Both the position numbers and the translations under genes were made by a program. The notes under the pieces are model-generated. The model was not told the origin of the DNA. It ran no database searches and was given only the letters and a program-made list of their open reading frames with translations. Shown here piece after piece: positions 9,501 through 19,209 of a stretch of 64,000 nt of DNA. Source of the stretch: Sabellastarte sp. h YS-2021 (taxonomy: Eukaryota > Annelida > Polychaeta > Sabellida > Sabellidae); assembly GCA_964017235.1 (NCBI GenBank), contig OZ024936.1, positions 33,874,040-33,938,039 of the forward strand, written 5' to 3'. Each line of letters begins with the position of its first letter. Positions within the stretch are counted from its first letter, which is position 1.

Positions 9501-10600
9501 TTGTTCCTCTGTGCACCATCTTTAGAATACTGTCCACTTGGAAGAACAGATGGCCCTTGTTGAGAGTCTTTGAGGAGCAGCAATTCTTTCTGCCACCTCT
9601 GCATTGAAGCTGTGTTGTTGGAGCATTGAACTCCTCGAAACCAAGCATGGAGATTCAAGGAAGTTGGGTTGGCGTAGTAATGGTTGTTCATAGGTTGTTT
9701 GAGCAGAGTGCGAATGGGTGGTAGTTGTCTGGGTATGTCCAGAAACATCTCCACTATCTCCCAAAACCACGGTTTTGTCAGCCAGCCTGGGGCGATTAGG
9801 ATTATCCTGCACACTTGAGACTAGAGTTTTTGTACAACCTTGGGCAGAAGGGCAGTGGGAGAAAAAGCATACGCAACCAGGTTTTCCGATGGAATGTTGA
9901 GGGCATCTACTGCCCAAGCCTGAGCGTCTGGGATCAGAGAGATATAAAGATAGAGCTTTTTGTTCAGGCTGGTTGCGAAAAGGTCCACCTGGGGACTCTC
10001 CCATATTTTGGAAATTTTCTTGAAAATCTGTGGATAGAGGGACCACTCTGTCGACTGGAACTGATTCCTCCTGGAGAGGCCATCTGCGATAACATTGAGT
10101 GAACCCAGTACATGTTATGCTCTGAGTGTTACATTGTTGTTGTGGCACCAGGTGAGGATTCTCCACATCAGCGCGCATAGAGCTGCTGTCTTTGTGCCGC
10201 CCTGTTGATGTAAGACACCACTGTGGTGTTGTCTGAGGCGATGAGGACTAAGTTGTTTCTGCAGTTTTTCTTGAAGAATTGCTGAGCCAGAAAAACTACC
10301 TTCAGACCAGAGCCCTCCTGTATATTCTTGATTTAAATGAGTGTCCCAACCTGCGTTTGAGGCATCTGTAAGTTTTTAATTAGTTTTTCGTGTTCCCTTG
10401 GGTTGAGAAACTCTCCTTGCATCACATTTTGAGGGTCTAACCACCATTCCCCATGCTGTGTCCTCTTCTGATTCCAGGTGATTGGTGTGTCTAGAGGCAT
10501 CAGATATTTCCAGTGAGTTTTGAGATGCCACTGAAAGGGTCTCATATGTATCCTGCCGGAAGGTTCCGGTTCGAGGTCAAGAAGACTGTCATCCACACAG
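9476..10600 (-). pseudogene. DIRS-B RT C-terminus and RNase H region
   Basis: From about 10560 one frame reads GRIHMRPFQWHLKTHW, which aligns with GRLHMRPIQWHLKKHW in DIRS-A, then the RNase H region with LGSLNVIADGLSR at about 10080-10110 and FATSLNKKLYLY near 9960. It continues into IILIAPGWLTKPWFWEIVEMF (9790-9720), a stretch that precedes the recombinase in DIRS elements. The polymerase palm, including the Asp-Asp box, is missing. At least two in-frame stops (near 10113 and 9838) break it. Confidence 0.8.
9522..10178 (-). other. Second open frame overlapping DIRS-B RNase H
   Basis: A 218-codon frame open from 10178 to 9522, overlapping the RNase H frame. Its phase is one base upstream of the RNase H frame, the same offset as the second open frame in DIRS-A. 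It has no recognised motif and is Ser/Thr/Gln-rich. The true RNase H frame in the same stretch already contains stops, yet this one does not. Confidence 0.4.
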
Positions 10601-10892
10601 GAGAGATCTTCACCGGTAAATACTGGCTCGTCTGTATCTTGTGAAGGAATCACCTTGAGAACCTGAACGATTTCTGTTAGCGGACATCTTCACATAACTC
10701 TCCCTAGGATGTGTCCATTGCTCTTCAGATAGTGCTGAACAGGCAGCACATTGTGTCACATCTGCCCCTTGTGCACAAGGGGTCTTGACCTTTACATTTG
10801 GCTCTACAGCCGAAGCAAGAGCCATGAGCATCAAACTGGGGCATGAAATATCCACACTTGCCCCATTTTTGGTAAGGGGGAGTCTTAGCCAT
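10600..10892 (-). pseudogene. DIRS-B Gag N-terminal remnant
   Basis: Starts at the ATG at 10892 (MAKTPPYQKWGKCGYFMPQ). A Cys-rich segment (CFGCRAKCKGQDPLC) is followed, after a frameshift near 10770, by CAACSALSEEQW, which parallels CDFCSVLTPEQ of DIRS-A Gag. After a further acidic stretch (EDLSCVDDSLLDLEPEP) the sequence passes directly into the RT C-terminus, so most of Gag and RT were removed by one internal deletion. Confidence 0.75.
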
Positions 10893-11232
10893 CTTACTAG
10901 TAATGTTTATAAACTGATGTTAAACAACTGACACAAAAATAAACTGTCTACCCACAGTATATAAGCTGTAACGATTCACAAAAGTGAGAGCTACAAGAAA
11001 GCCAACTTGACAAGATGGCTTCCAACAAAAAATGAGGAAGAGCTCTGTAGAGCATCTGTTCCCACGGTAACATGGCCAAGCCAGCAGGTGCACTTTCCCC
11101 ACACCGGTACTATATCACCGGCATTCCCCGTTACCAGTGTTCCGGATAGCCCCGGCCATCTGAATTACACAGGTAATAAGTTTTCAACTTTTACTCCAGT
11201 TAGAAGCTTCCCATGGTTAATCACTGGTAAAG
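10893..11232 (-). promoter_or_regulatory. DIRS-B leader
   Basis: Non-coding sequence between the left terminal repeat and Gag. About 225 bases of it (11007-11232) are repeated in inverted form in the foldback module at 6401-6625. The open frames across it on either strand are shadows of this duplication. Confidence 0.6.
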
Positions 11233-11273
11233 CATATTGTTACAATAGGTAGGACTATTGTAGTGCAATAAAA
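11233..11273. repeat. DIRS-B left inverted terminal repeat
   Basis: Partner of 6734-6774 with one mismatch. On the coding strand it starts TTTTATTGCACTACAATAG. The flank outside it is unrelated T-rich sequence. Confidence 0.85.
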
Positions 11274-11650
11274 ACACTTCTCAATCACTACAACCAAAGC
11301 ACTAGAACAAACACACGAGTGAGTCAGACTGATGCCTTACTAGAAACCATTGACTAGTGACCTCTGCCTTCTCCAAGTTTTGCAGCCCTTTTAATGGTCA
11401 TCCAAATTTTTAGAACATTTATTAAAGCTGTATTTGAAAAATGACAAGTATAGGAGATAAAAACTTCTTAAGAAATAAAAACAACATGAACATTATTTAA
11501 ATTTAAAAATCTGAAAAACAAATCAATCCCTCCGACTTTATTCAGTAAATTGTTTTAAACACAAAGGGGCACTAGGGACATTCTAAATATGTTTTACATT
11601 TCTATGTGTGACTTATATTTTTGGTGTAGGAGAAATCACTAAACAATCAA
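11274..11650. other. No gene seen
   Basis: Short AT-rich spacer between DIRS-B and element C copy 1. Nothing recognisable on either strand. Confidence 0.5.
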
Positions 11651-11862
11651 TCAGTGCCCATAAACGGGTTCTGTGTCAGCTGACTGTATTTTGAGTTTCA
11701 GAGAAGAAGTGAAGCAGAAAAGGACACAAAAAGATGTCGGGCAGATGATATTCCGAAGTAAAGTACAAAGTTAACTGTTAAGGTGTAAAAAGTAGGTGAA
11801 AAAACATATTCAAACAAATCACTTTAAATGTAATATTTTTCAAGTTACAGCTGATTTACTGA

Positions 11863-12873
11863 TGTTACGGTCACGGGCAAGCGCGGTAGCAATTACCGGT
11901 TGTCTTTAAGTTGTAACAGAAAAAGCAAAAAGTTAAACTTAACAAATTATTTAATAGTCAACAATAATGATTACAGTCAACTGGTGTGCTCTTAACCAAA
12001 CACATTAATACAATAATAAGATCTAGCTGACCTGACCACTGAGATTAAGAGTTAAGTTTATCCGCCGTATCCAGCAATCTGTTCCGTAATCCGTCCTGTA
12101 GTATATTCTGTGGTCTATCCAATGTCCTGTGGTCTGTCCTGTGATCTGTCCAATGTTCACTCACACACGGATATCTATATCTTGTGACCTGTCTCACACT
12201 CAACAACACAAAAGGTTCTTGTCCTGCCATTCTTTATATATCTAGTCACACAGAATGTCTGTCTGGAGATATTTAGAGAGTTAACACAACTGTGCTGTCT
12301 GCTCCAAGATGTGGACAATGTCCAAAATGCAGTAAATTCACTCTCTGTTATATGAATGTACAATATCCAAAATATCCACAGTACAATAAATCTGTCCAGA
12401 TGATGTATCCAGTTCACTCCAGTAAAAGTTCACAGCAACACAAGTTATATTATATTCCAAAACACAATAGCTCTCCTTATAGCCCGCGAATACAAAGTTC
12501 ACTTGTGGTCAGATGTACATTCCTTATATACATTCACAGATTTCTCTGGAATTATACAGAACCAACTCAAAAAGGCTTGAGCCATCTAGGCCAAAGGAGG
12601 AAGTTCTAGAAACTACTGGCAATTGGGTTTCCCCAAATCTATCATAACCACTGAGGGGGGGATTTCCCCCAGTCTGTGAACAAATCAATAAACACTAAAA
12701 CACAAAAATCAATAACTCCCTTACTTTAAATGTTAACACACAAAAAGAACCAACAACACAATTATCTTTTATGACAATGTATAAACATAAAGCTTAAATT
12801 AAACAATGCACTAATATAGTGCCTAATATATGTAATATACAATGTACTAATATAGTGTCCAATATATGTAACA
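11863..12873 (-). repeat. 3' LTR of the Gmr1-like element
   Basis: 1,011 bp, TGTTAC...GTAACA ends. Relative to the 5' LTR it has lost one base in the poly(A)-signal stretch (AATAAT in place of AATAAA on the coding strand, near 11945) and gained one G in a G run near 12655. A TATATAAGG candidate TATA box lies near 12527 on the coding strand. Confidence 0.93.
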
Positions 12874-12884
12874 CCTCCCCCCTT
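12874..12884 (-). other. Polypurine tract
   Basis: On the coding strand AAGGGGGGAGG lies directly against the 3' LTR, the expected primer for plus-strand DNA synthesis. Confidence 0.8.
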
Positions 12885-13056
12885 AAAGAAAAATTTTGGA
12901 AACCAAGGAGTTACAAAATTTTACAAGAGATTTTTACCAGGTATATATACACAGGTAATAACTTTTTACAAAACATATTTATCTAAATACAAAAGTAAAA
13001 TTAGTACCATGTATAACCTTTACAAACTTACTAATTACAGGTATATAAATTACAAT

Positions 13057-15111
13057 TTAAATACAGCTTCTGGACAGGGCGTCCGCGCAGATATTATCCT
13101 TTCCTTTAACATGTTCTATTTGAAGATTGTGTTCTTGCAACATTAAACTCCAGTTCAATAATCTTCTATTTTTGTTTTTCATTTTGTGCAAGAAGACTAA
13201 AGGATTGTGATCTGTGTATACAACGGTGGGTTTTGATGATGAAGATATGTATATGTCAAAATGCTGGATGGCCAAAATGAGTGCTAAACATTCTTTTTCT
13301 ACTGTAGAGTAGTTCTTTTGATGAACATTAAATTTTTTTGAAAAGTAGCAGAAGGGATGTTCAATATCTTCATTATCACATTGCAGTAAAACTGCACCTG
13401 CACCCACATCACTGGCGTCTACAGCCAGCTGGAAAGGTTTACTGAAGTCCGGAGCAGTTAGTACGGGCTCTAAACAGAGAAGGTTCTTTACTTTGTCAAA
13501 TGATTTTTGACAAGTCTCTGACCAGTGATATTTTACATTCTTTTTCAGTAGCTCAGTCAGTGGAGCAGTGACCTCTGAAAAATTTTTGCAAAATTTTCTA
13601 TAATATCCTGCCATTCCAAGGAACCTCATTAAGCTTTTCTTATTTTCAGGAACGGGGTAGTCAATGATGCTTTTGACTTTGGCTTTGATTGGTGTCACAA
13701 CTCCATGACCTACTACATGCCCTAAGTAAATAACTTTGGCTTTTACAAAGTCACTCTTTGACAAATTTATAGTGAGGTTTGCCTCTTTGAGCCGAGACAA
13801 GACTTGTTCAAGCCTTTTTAAATGTTCTTCCCAAGTATCATTAAAGATGACAATATCATCCACATACACTTCAACACCTTCTAAGTCTTTTAAACATATA
13901 TTCATTAGTCTTTGAAATGTGGCCTGGGAGTTCTTCATGCCAAATGGCATCACCTTGTACTGATATAGACCATCAGGGGTCACGAAGGCTGATATTTCTT
14001 TGGCCCGCTCAGTGAGAGGTACACACCAATATCCTTTCAGTAAATCACACTTTGTGATGTATTTGGCATTGCCAATCCGATCAATACAGTCTTCCATCCT
14101 TGGGATAGGGAAGGAATCCGTTTTACTCAAAACATTGACTTTTCTGTAGTCAGTGCAATATCTGATTGAGCCGTCTGGTTTCGGGACCAAAACACAAGGA
14201 GATGCCCAACTACTTTGACTTGGTTCAATTATATCTTTTTCTAGCATATATTGCACTTCCTGCCTTAATTTTTCAAGTTTGATAGGATTTACCCGATACG
14301 GATGCTGTTTGATCGGACGGGCATCGCCGACATCGACATCATGCATGAGTATATTTGTCCTACTAGGGGCATTTGGGAACACTGACTTGTACTTTAAGAG
14401 CAATTCAAAGAGTGGAACCCTCTTATCTGGTGGTACATGACTCAGTTTGGTTTCCAAATCATCAAGGATCTCAGAATTACTCAACCTAATTTTACATTCA
14501 ACATCAAGATCAGGAGTGTCGTCCCATATTTCGTGCTCCTCATTACTGTTACTTTCTATATTACAGTCAGTAACCATAACAGGCTTTTTCACACCCCTTT
14601 CAAAGTATGGTTTTACCATATTTACATGACATAGTTGGGTTGACTTTCTTCTGTCTGGGGTTTCAATGATATAGTCCAGGTCACCTACTCTCTTTAACAC
14701 TTTGTATGGCCCATGATATTTGGCCTGTAACGTATTTCCCTGGACAGGTAGTAACACTAAAACCTTGTCGCCTGGTTTGAAAGTACGGTTTTGCGACTTC
14801 CTATCGTAAAGCATCTTCATTTTTGACTGAGAGTTTTTCAAGTTTTGTTGCGCCAGCTCACAAGCCTTCTTCAACTTACCTCTGAACTTCGAGACATAGT
14901 CTAACAGATTTAGGCTCTCGGTGTTCTTAGATAACCAATTTTCCTTCAACAGCTTGAGAGGACCACGGACTGAATGGCCAAAGACCAACTCAAAGGGACT
15001 AAAGCCTAAAGACTCTTGAACAGACTCTCTAACTGCAAACAATAATAAGCTGATGCCTTCATCCCAATCTTTTTCATTGTCTAAACAATATGTCCTAATC
15101 ATATTCTTCAA
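13057..15111 (-). CDS. Gmr1-like pol, second part: integrase C-terminus, RT, RNase H
   Basis: The C-terminal 684 codons of the polyprotein. Residues 1-180 complete integrase and carry the GPY/F-type module (KYHGPYKVLKRVGDLDYIIE, about 131-150). RT follows at about 260-470 with VPKPDGSIRYCTDYRKVN, the motif A region ITKCDLLKGYWCVPL and the active-site box VYVDDIVIF (415-423). RNase H covers about 555-684: QLAVDASDVGAGAVL, EKECLALILAIQHF, VYTDHNPLVF and NICADALSR supply the acidic catalytic residues. The frame is entered by a -1 shift relative to ORF1; there is no ATG at the junction, so it is not an independent gene. In usual Ty3/gypsy elements integrase follows RNase H; here it precedes RT. 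Confidence 0.93.
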   Translation of the reverse strand: MKNMIRTYCLDNEKDWDEGISLLLFAVRESVQESLGFSPFELVFGHSVRGPLKLLKENWLSKNTESLNLLDYVSKFRGKLKKACELAQQNLKNSQSKMKMLYDRKSQNRTFKPGDKVLVLLPVQGNTLQAKYHGPYKVLKRVGDLDYIIETPDRRKSTQLCHVNMVKPYFERGVKKPVMVTDCNIESNSNEEHEIWDDTPDLDVECKIRLSNSEILDDLETKLSHVPPDKRVPLFELLLKYKSVFPNAPSRTNILMHDVDVGDARPIKQHPYRVNPIKLEKLRQEVQYMLEKDIIEPSQSSWASPCVLVPKPDGSIRYCTDYRKVNVLSKTDSFPIPRMEDCIDRIGNAKYITKCDLLKGYWCVPLTERAKEISAFVTPDGLYQYKVMPFGMKNSQATFQRLMNICLKDLEGVEVYVDDIVIFNDTWEEHLKRLEQVLSRLKEANLTINLSKSDFVKAKVIYLGHVVGHGVVTPIKAKVKSIIDYPVPENKKSLMRFLGMAGYYRKFCKNFSEVTAPLTELLKKNVKYHWSETCQKSFDKVKNLLCLEPVLTAPDFSKPFQLAVDASDVGAGAVLLQCDNEDIEHPFCYFSKKFNVHQKNYSTVEKECLALILAIQHFDIYISSSSKPTVVYTDHNPLVFLHKMKNKNRRLLNWSLMLQEHNLQIEHVKGKDNICADALSRSCI

Positions 15112-17810
15112 GTGGAATGGAACCTTTCAAGTGCACCTTGGGATTCTGGGTGATAAGCACTAGATTTGATCTGTTTGGCACCTAACTGAAATACAACCTG
15201 TTGAAATAGTCCTGACATAAAATTTGACCCTTGATCTGACTGGATTTCTTTTGGTAAGCCAACTAGAGTAAAGAAATTAACCAGAGCTTTTGAGATTTTG
15301 AGAGCTGTTATGTTGGTCAATGGTATGGCTTGGGGAAATCTGGTTGAGGCGCACATAATGGTCAAAAGATATTGGTTTCTGGATTTAGTTTTTGGTAAGG
15401 GACCTACACAGTCAATTATCACCTTGCTAAATGGTTCCTCAAATACTGGAATGGGTTTGAGGGGAGCTACAGGAATTTTTTGGTTTGGCTTTCCTACCAT
15501 TTGACAAATGTGACAAGTCTTGCAAAATTCTGCCACACAGTGCCGAATTTGAGGCCAATAGAAATGTTTGGTTATCTTGTTGTAAGTTTTGTTGATGCCT
15601 AAATGGCCACCCATTGGAGACTCATGGGCCAATTTTAATATCTCACTTTGGTACATTTTTGGTACAACAATCTGGTGTACTACTGACCATTCTTCAGATG
15701 CAGGGACATTTGGTGGCCTCCACTTTCGCATAAGTACACCATTTCTGACATAATAGCCTACAGGGACCTTATCTAGCTCTACTGGTGGCAAGACCAACTT
15801 GAATAAAGGAGCTAATTCAGGGTCATTTTCCTGCTCTGAAATCAATTTTGATTTTGAAAGCGATACATCTTTGCAGTCAATTGGGTCTTGTTTTTCAGAA
15901 TCTACCCTATCCTTGGGATTAGTATCACTAAAATTCTGCACATCATGGTCATAGTTGTTCAAGAATGTATCTGACAAATCAACTAAGACATCTGTAGATT
16001 GTTTACAATCTTTTGGTTCTTCTTGGGCCTTTTTGGCCATAGCTCGAGTCACAGCACAGGAGGGAAAAATACCAGGAATAACCTCTTCTAATTTCTCAGT
16101 GCTAACCAAAGTGATCGGCTTAGAAGTAACCTTAGGATCAGCAACTACCTTTCCACCTGCAAGATCATTTCCCAACAACAAAGATACCCCTTTAATGGGT
16201 AAAGTGGGCCTGGTACCCACAACAACAGAACCAGTAACTAAGTCTGATACTAACTTGACCTTATGCAAGGGAACGTTCACAGAGCCTCCTTCAATACCTT
16301 GAGCAATGACACTCTCACCAGTAGATGTGCTTACACTCAGTGGCAATACACCTTCTAAAAGTAAGGACTGAGTAGCTCCAGTGTCTCTTAATATCTTAAT
16401 GGGGACCTGACTGGAATTACTTTCCAAGGATACAAAACCCTCAGACACAAAAGGTTTGAACTCTTCCCTAATAATCTCAGACTTGTCTAAACCAATACTA
16501 GACTCTGCTCTATTGGGATTTGAACGCCAGTTAGACTTGCTAGACACAAAGGCGTTGGGCGTTGCCTCCTTTTCTCTTCTCTTCTTTAAGAGCCAACAGT
16601 CAGACATAACATGCCCAGGTTTCTTACAATAGTGGCAAACAGGAGCAAAGGATCTGGGCTTCCTATCCTTACTCATAGTCTGATTTGAAGTTTGACCCTT
16701 ATCTGAACTCTTTTCTGGAGCTACATTTTCAGATTTCTTTCCTATTTCTGGATAAGACTTTTTAGCAGGACCAAAGGACTTATTCTTGTTGAAAGTGGAC
16801 TTGTGAGTTAGCGCATAATCATCAGCATAAGCTGCTGCTTTTGCCAAATGTTCAACTTTCTGTTCATCTAGATAGGTTTTAATGTCATCACGAACACACC
16901 TTTTGAACTGTTCAATCAAAATAACTTGCCTAAGTTTTTCAAAGTCTGTATCTACTTCCCTAGAATTACACCATCTGTCAAAGTACACTTCTTTCTCATG
17001 GGCAAATTCAACATGAGTTTGACTTTCTTGTTTACGATAATTTCTGAATTTTTGACGATATGCTTCTGGTACCAACTCATATGCTTTCAAAATAGCATTT
17101 TTGACAGAGTTATAGTCCACACATTCAGAAATTGGCAAAGCCGTGTATGCCTCCTGGGCCTTTCCCCTCAAAACACTTTGCAGCAATAAAGGCCACTGGT
17201 CTGTAGGCCATTTCAAATTTTGAGCTACTCTTTCAAAGTGTTGAAAGTACTTATCAACCTCGGACTCATTAAAAGGTGGTACCAGTCGCACATTTTTACC
17301 CAAATCAAATTTGGTAGCAATGGACTCTTCATGGGCAATTCTACGGGCATTGAGTTCTAAAGCTCTCATTTCTCTTTCATGTTTAAGCGCTCGCTCTTCC
17401 TTTTGAGCTTGAGCTTCAAGCTCTTCTTTTCGCTGTTGAGCTTCAAGCTCTTCTTTTCGTTGTTGAGCTTCAAGCTCTTCTTTTCGTTGTTGAGCTTCAA
17501 GCTCTTCTTTTCGCTGTTGAGCTTGAGTTTCAAGCTCTTTAAGTCTTAACTCTCTTTCAATTTCTAATCGCCTGATCTCATATTGCCCAGAAGGTTCCAT
17601 TGGTAGAGGCTTATACACTTCTAAACAACTATCAGGTAAAACATCTTCATCAACTAACTGTTCAACAATAAGCCTTTTAAGTTCATGTTTACGTGTTGAC
17701 CTTTTCACCTCTAACTGTAACTCTTGTGCTATCTGCATTAACATATCTTTTTTAAAAGTTTCTAGAACTTCCATAGATGGTGACTGTACAAACTCTTTAG
17801 CACTAGCCAT
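15108..17810 (-). CDS. Gmr1-like gag-protease-integrase, first part
   Basis: Start chosen at the ATG at 17810 (MASAKEFVQ); the three codons upstream begin with GTG. Residues 80-160 form a charged coiled coil with about four tandem nine-residue units (KEELEAQQR). Residues 175-310 resemble the SCAN-type capsid fold (GKAQEAYTAL, LKAYELVPEAYRQKFR), known to derive from Gmr1-like capsids. A CCHC knuckle (CHYCKKPGHVMSDC) lies near 392-405 and the protease Asp box (LRDTGATQSLLL) near 485-497. Integrase then starts: a zinc-binding HHCC domain (HESPMGGHLG, then CKTCHIC), and catalytic residues in IDCVGPLP, SDQGSNFM and GALERF. The frame stops just after the catalytic Glu, and the remaining integrase is in the next frame. 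Likely one original gag-pol ORF broken by loss of one base. Confidence 0.92.
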   Translation of the reverse strand: MASAKEFVQSPSMEVLETFKKDMLMQIAQELQLEVKRSTRKHELKRLIVEQLVDEDVLPDSCLEVYKPLPMEPSGQYEIRRLEIERELRLKELETQAQQRKEELEAQQRKEELEAQQRKEELEAQQRKEELEAQAQKEERALKHEREMRALELNARRIAHEESIATKFDLGKNVRLVPPFNESEVDKYFQHFERVAQNLKWPTDQWPLLLQSVLRGKAQEAYTALPISECVDYNSVKNAILKAYELVPEAYRQKFRNYRKQESQTHVEFAHEKEVYFDRWCNSREVDTDFEKLRQVILIEQFKRCVRDDIKTYLDEQKVEHLAKAAAYADDYALTHKSTFNKNKSFGPAKKSYPEIGKKSENVAPEKSSDKGQTSNQTMSKDRKPRSFAPVCHYCKKPGHVMSDCWLLKKRREKEATPNAFVSSKSNWRSNPNRAESSIGLDKSEIIREEFKPFVSEGFVSLESNSSQVPIKILRDTGATQSLLLEGVLPLSVSTSTGESVIAQGIEGGSVNVPLHKVKLVSDLVTGSVVVGTRPTLPIKGVSLLLGNDLAGGKVVADPKVTSKPITLVSTEKLEEVIPGIFPSCAVTRAMAKKAQEEPKDCKQSTDVLVDLSDTFLNNYDHDVQNFSDTNPKDRVDSEKQDPIDCKDVSLSKSKLISEQENDPELAPLFKLVLPPVELDKVPVGYYVRNGVLMRKWRPPNVPASEEWSVVHQIVVPKMYQSEILKLAHESPMGGHLGINKTYNKITKHFYWPQIRHCVAEFCKTCHICQMVGKPNQKIPVAPLKPIPVFEEPFSKVIIDCVGPLPKTKSRNQYLLTIMCASTRFPQAIPLTNITALKISKALVNFFTLVGLPKEIQSDQGSNFMSGLFQQVVFQLGAKQIKSSAYHPESQGALERFHST

Positions 17811-17906
17811 TTTGAGCACTGTTGACTGTAACCAATTACTAAATCAAATGGATTTTCAAAATGTTAATTGAATGGTTGATCAAATGGTTGTACTCAAATG
17901 GTTGGT

Positions 17907-17924
17907 ATCCCGGACGAGCCCCCA
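17907..17924 (-). other. tRNA-Pro primer binding site
   Basis: On the coding strand TGGGGGCTCGTCCGGGAT starts 7 bases after the 5' LTR. All 18 bases equal the proline-tRNA primer site known from gammaretroviruses. It identifies the 5' side of the element independently of the ORFs. Confidence 0.9.
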
Positions 17925-17931
17925 ATTTTCC

Positions 17932-18942
17932 TGTTACGGTCACGGGCAAGCGCGGTAGCAATTACCGGTTGTCTTTAAGTTGTAACAGAAAAAGCAAAAA
18001 GTTAAACTTAACAAATTTATTTAATAGTCAACAATAATGATTACAGTCAACTGGTGTGCTCTTAACCAAACACACTAATACAATAATAAGATCTAGCTGA
18101 CCTGACCTTTGAGATTAAGAGTTAAGTTTATCCGCCGTATCCAGCAATCTGTTCCGTAATCCGTCCTGTAGTATATTCTGTGGTCTATCCAATGTCCTGT
18201 GGTCTGTCCTGTGATCTGTCCAATGTTCACTCACACACGGATATCTATATCTTGTGACCTGTCTCACACTCAACAACACAAAAGGTTCTTGTCCTGCTAT
18301 TCTTTATATATCTAGTCACACAGAATGTCTGTCTGGAGATATTTAGAGAGTTAACACAACTGTGCTGTCTGCTCCAAGATGTGGACAATGTCCAAAATGC
18401 AGTAAATTCACTCTCTGTTATATGAATGTACAATATCCAAAATATCCACAGTACAATAAATCTGTCCAGATGATGTATCCAGTTCACTCCAGTAAAAGTT
18501 CACAGCAACACAAGTTATATTATATTCCAAAACACAATAGCTCTCCTTATAGCCCGCGAATACAAAGTTCACTTGTGGTCAGATGTACATTCCTTATATA
18601 CATTCACAGATTTCTCTGGAATTATACAGAACCAACTCAAAAAGGCTTGAGCCATCTAGGCCAAAGGAGGAAGTTCTAGAAACTACTGGCAATTGGGTTT
18701 CCCCAAATCTATCATAACCACTGAGGGGGGATTTCCCCCAGTCTGTGAACAAATCAATAAACACTAAAACACAAAAATCAATAACTCCCTTACTTTAAAT
18801 GTTAACACACAAAAAGAACCAACAACACAATTATCTTTTATGACAATGTATAAACATAAAGCTTAAATTAAACAATGCACTAATATAGTGCCTAATATAT
18901 GTAATACACAATGTACTAATATAGTGTCCAATATATGTAACA
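17932..18942 (-). repeat. 5' LTR of the Gmr1-like element
   Basis: 1,011 bp with intact AATAAA on the coding strand near 18013 and a TATATAAGG near 18597. Followed by the ACTGA target duplication. About 99% identical to the 3' LTR by eye. Confidence 0.93.
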
Positions 18943-19209
18943 ACTGAATAGTGAGAATCTCAAAGTAGCTTTTGCTCAGCTATGCCTTGAGCTACAGTTC
19001 TCAATTTCACTAAGTTATAGCTGACCCATTAGTGGGTGAATAACATATTTAAACAAAATTCTCAAAATGCAATAACTTCCAAGTTACAACTAATTTACTC
19101 AACAGTGAAAACCTAAAAGTAGCTATTGCCTAGCTAAGTGATGAGTTACAGGCATGCAATTTTACTATCTCATTGCTGATCTTTTTTTACAAAAATAGCA
19201 CTAGAGATA

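Larger units (their letters stand above)
6734..11273 (-). mobile_element. DIRS-B, decayed DIRS-type retrotransposon
   Basis: A minus-strand DIRS element bounded by 41-bp inverted terminal repeats with one mismatch. In order from 11273: terminal repeat, leader, a Gag N-terminus, a deletion joining Gag to the end of RT, RNase H region, tyrosine recombinase, right terminal repeat. No flanking target duplication is visible, as expected for recombinase-mediated insertion. It carries a later solo LTR (7726-8738) in the recombinase gene and a MITE (7195-7391) in its 3' region. It is non-autonomous because RT is mostly deleted. Confidence 0.85.
11863..18942 (-). mobile_element. Complete Gmr1-like Ty3/gypsy LTR retrotransposon
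   Basis: A 7,080-bp element with 1,011-bp LTRs, a 5-bp target duplication ACTGA (11858-11862, 18943-18947), a proline-tRNA primer site and a purine tract. The coding order on the minus strand is capsid, CCHC knuckle, protease, integrase, RT, RNase H. Integrase before RT is the Copia order, but the RT and integrase are Ty3/gypsy type; this combination is known from Gmr1-type elements. I see about seven differences between the two LTRs, so the insertion is young. No envelope ORF. One frameshift inside integrase splits the polyprotein. Confidence 0.93.

Noticed and set aside
12292-12609. 105-codon plus-strand frame, repeated identically at 18362-18679
   Set aside because: Lies wholly within the LTR and is antisense to the element. 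The identity only reflects LTR duplication.
15100-15120. Programmed -1 frameshift joining the two retrotransposon ORFs
   Set aside because: No X-XXY-YYZ slippery heptamer at the junction, and it falls inside the integrase domain instead of between Gag and Pol. A one-base loss is simpler.
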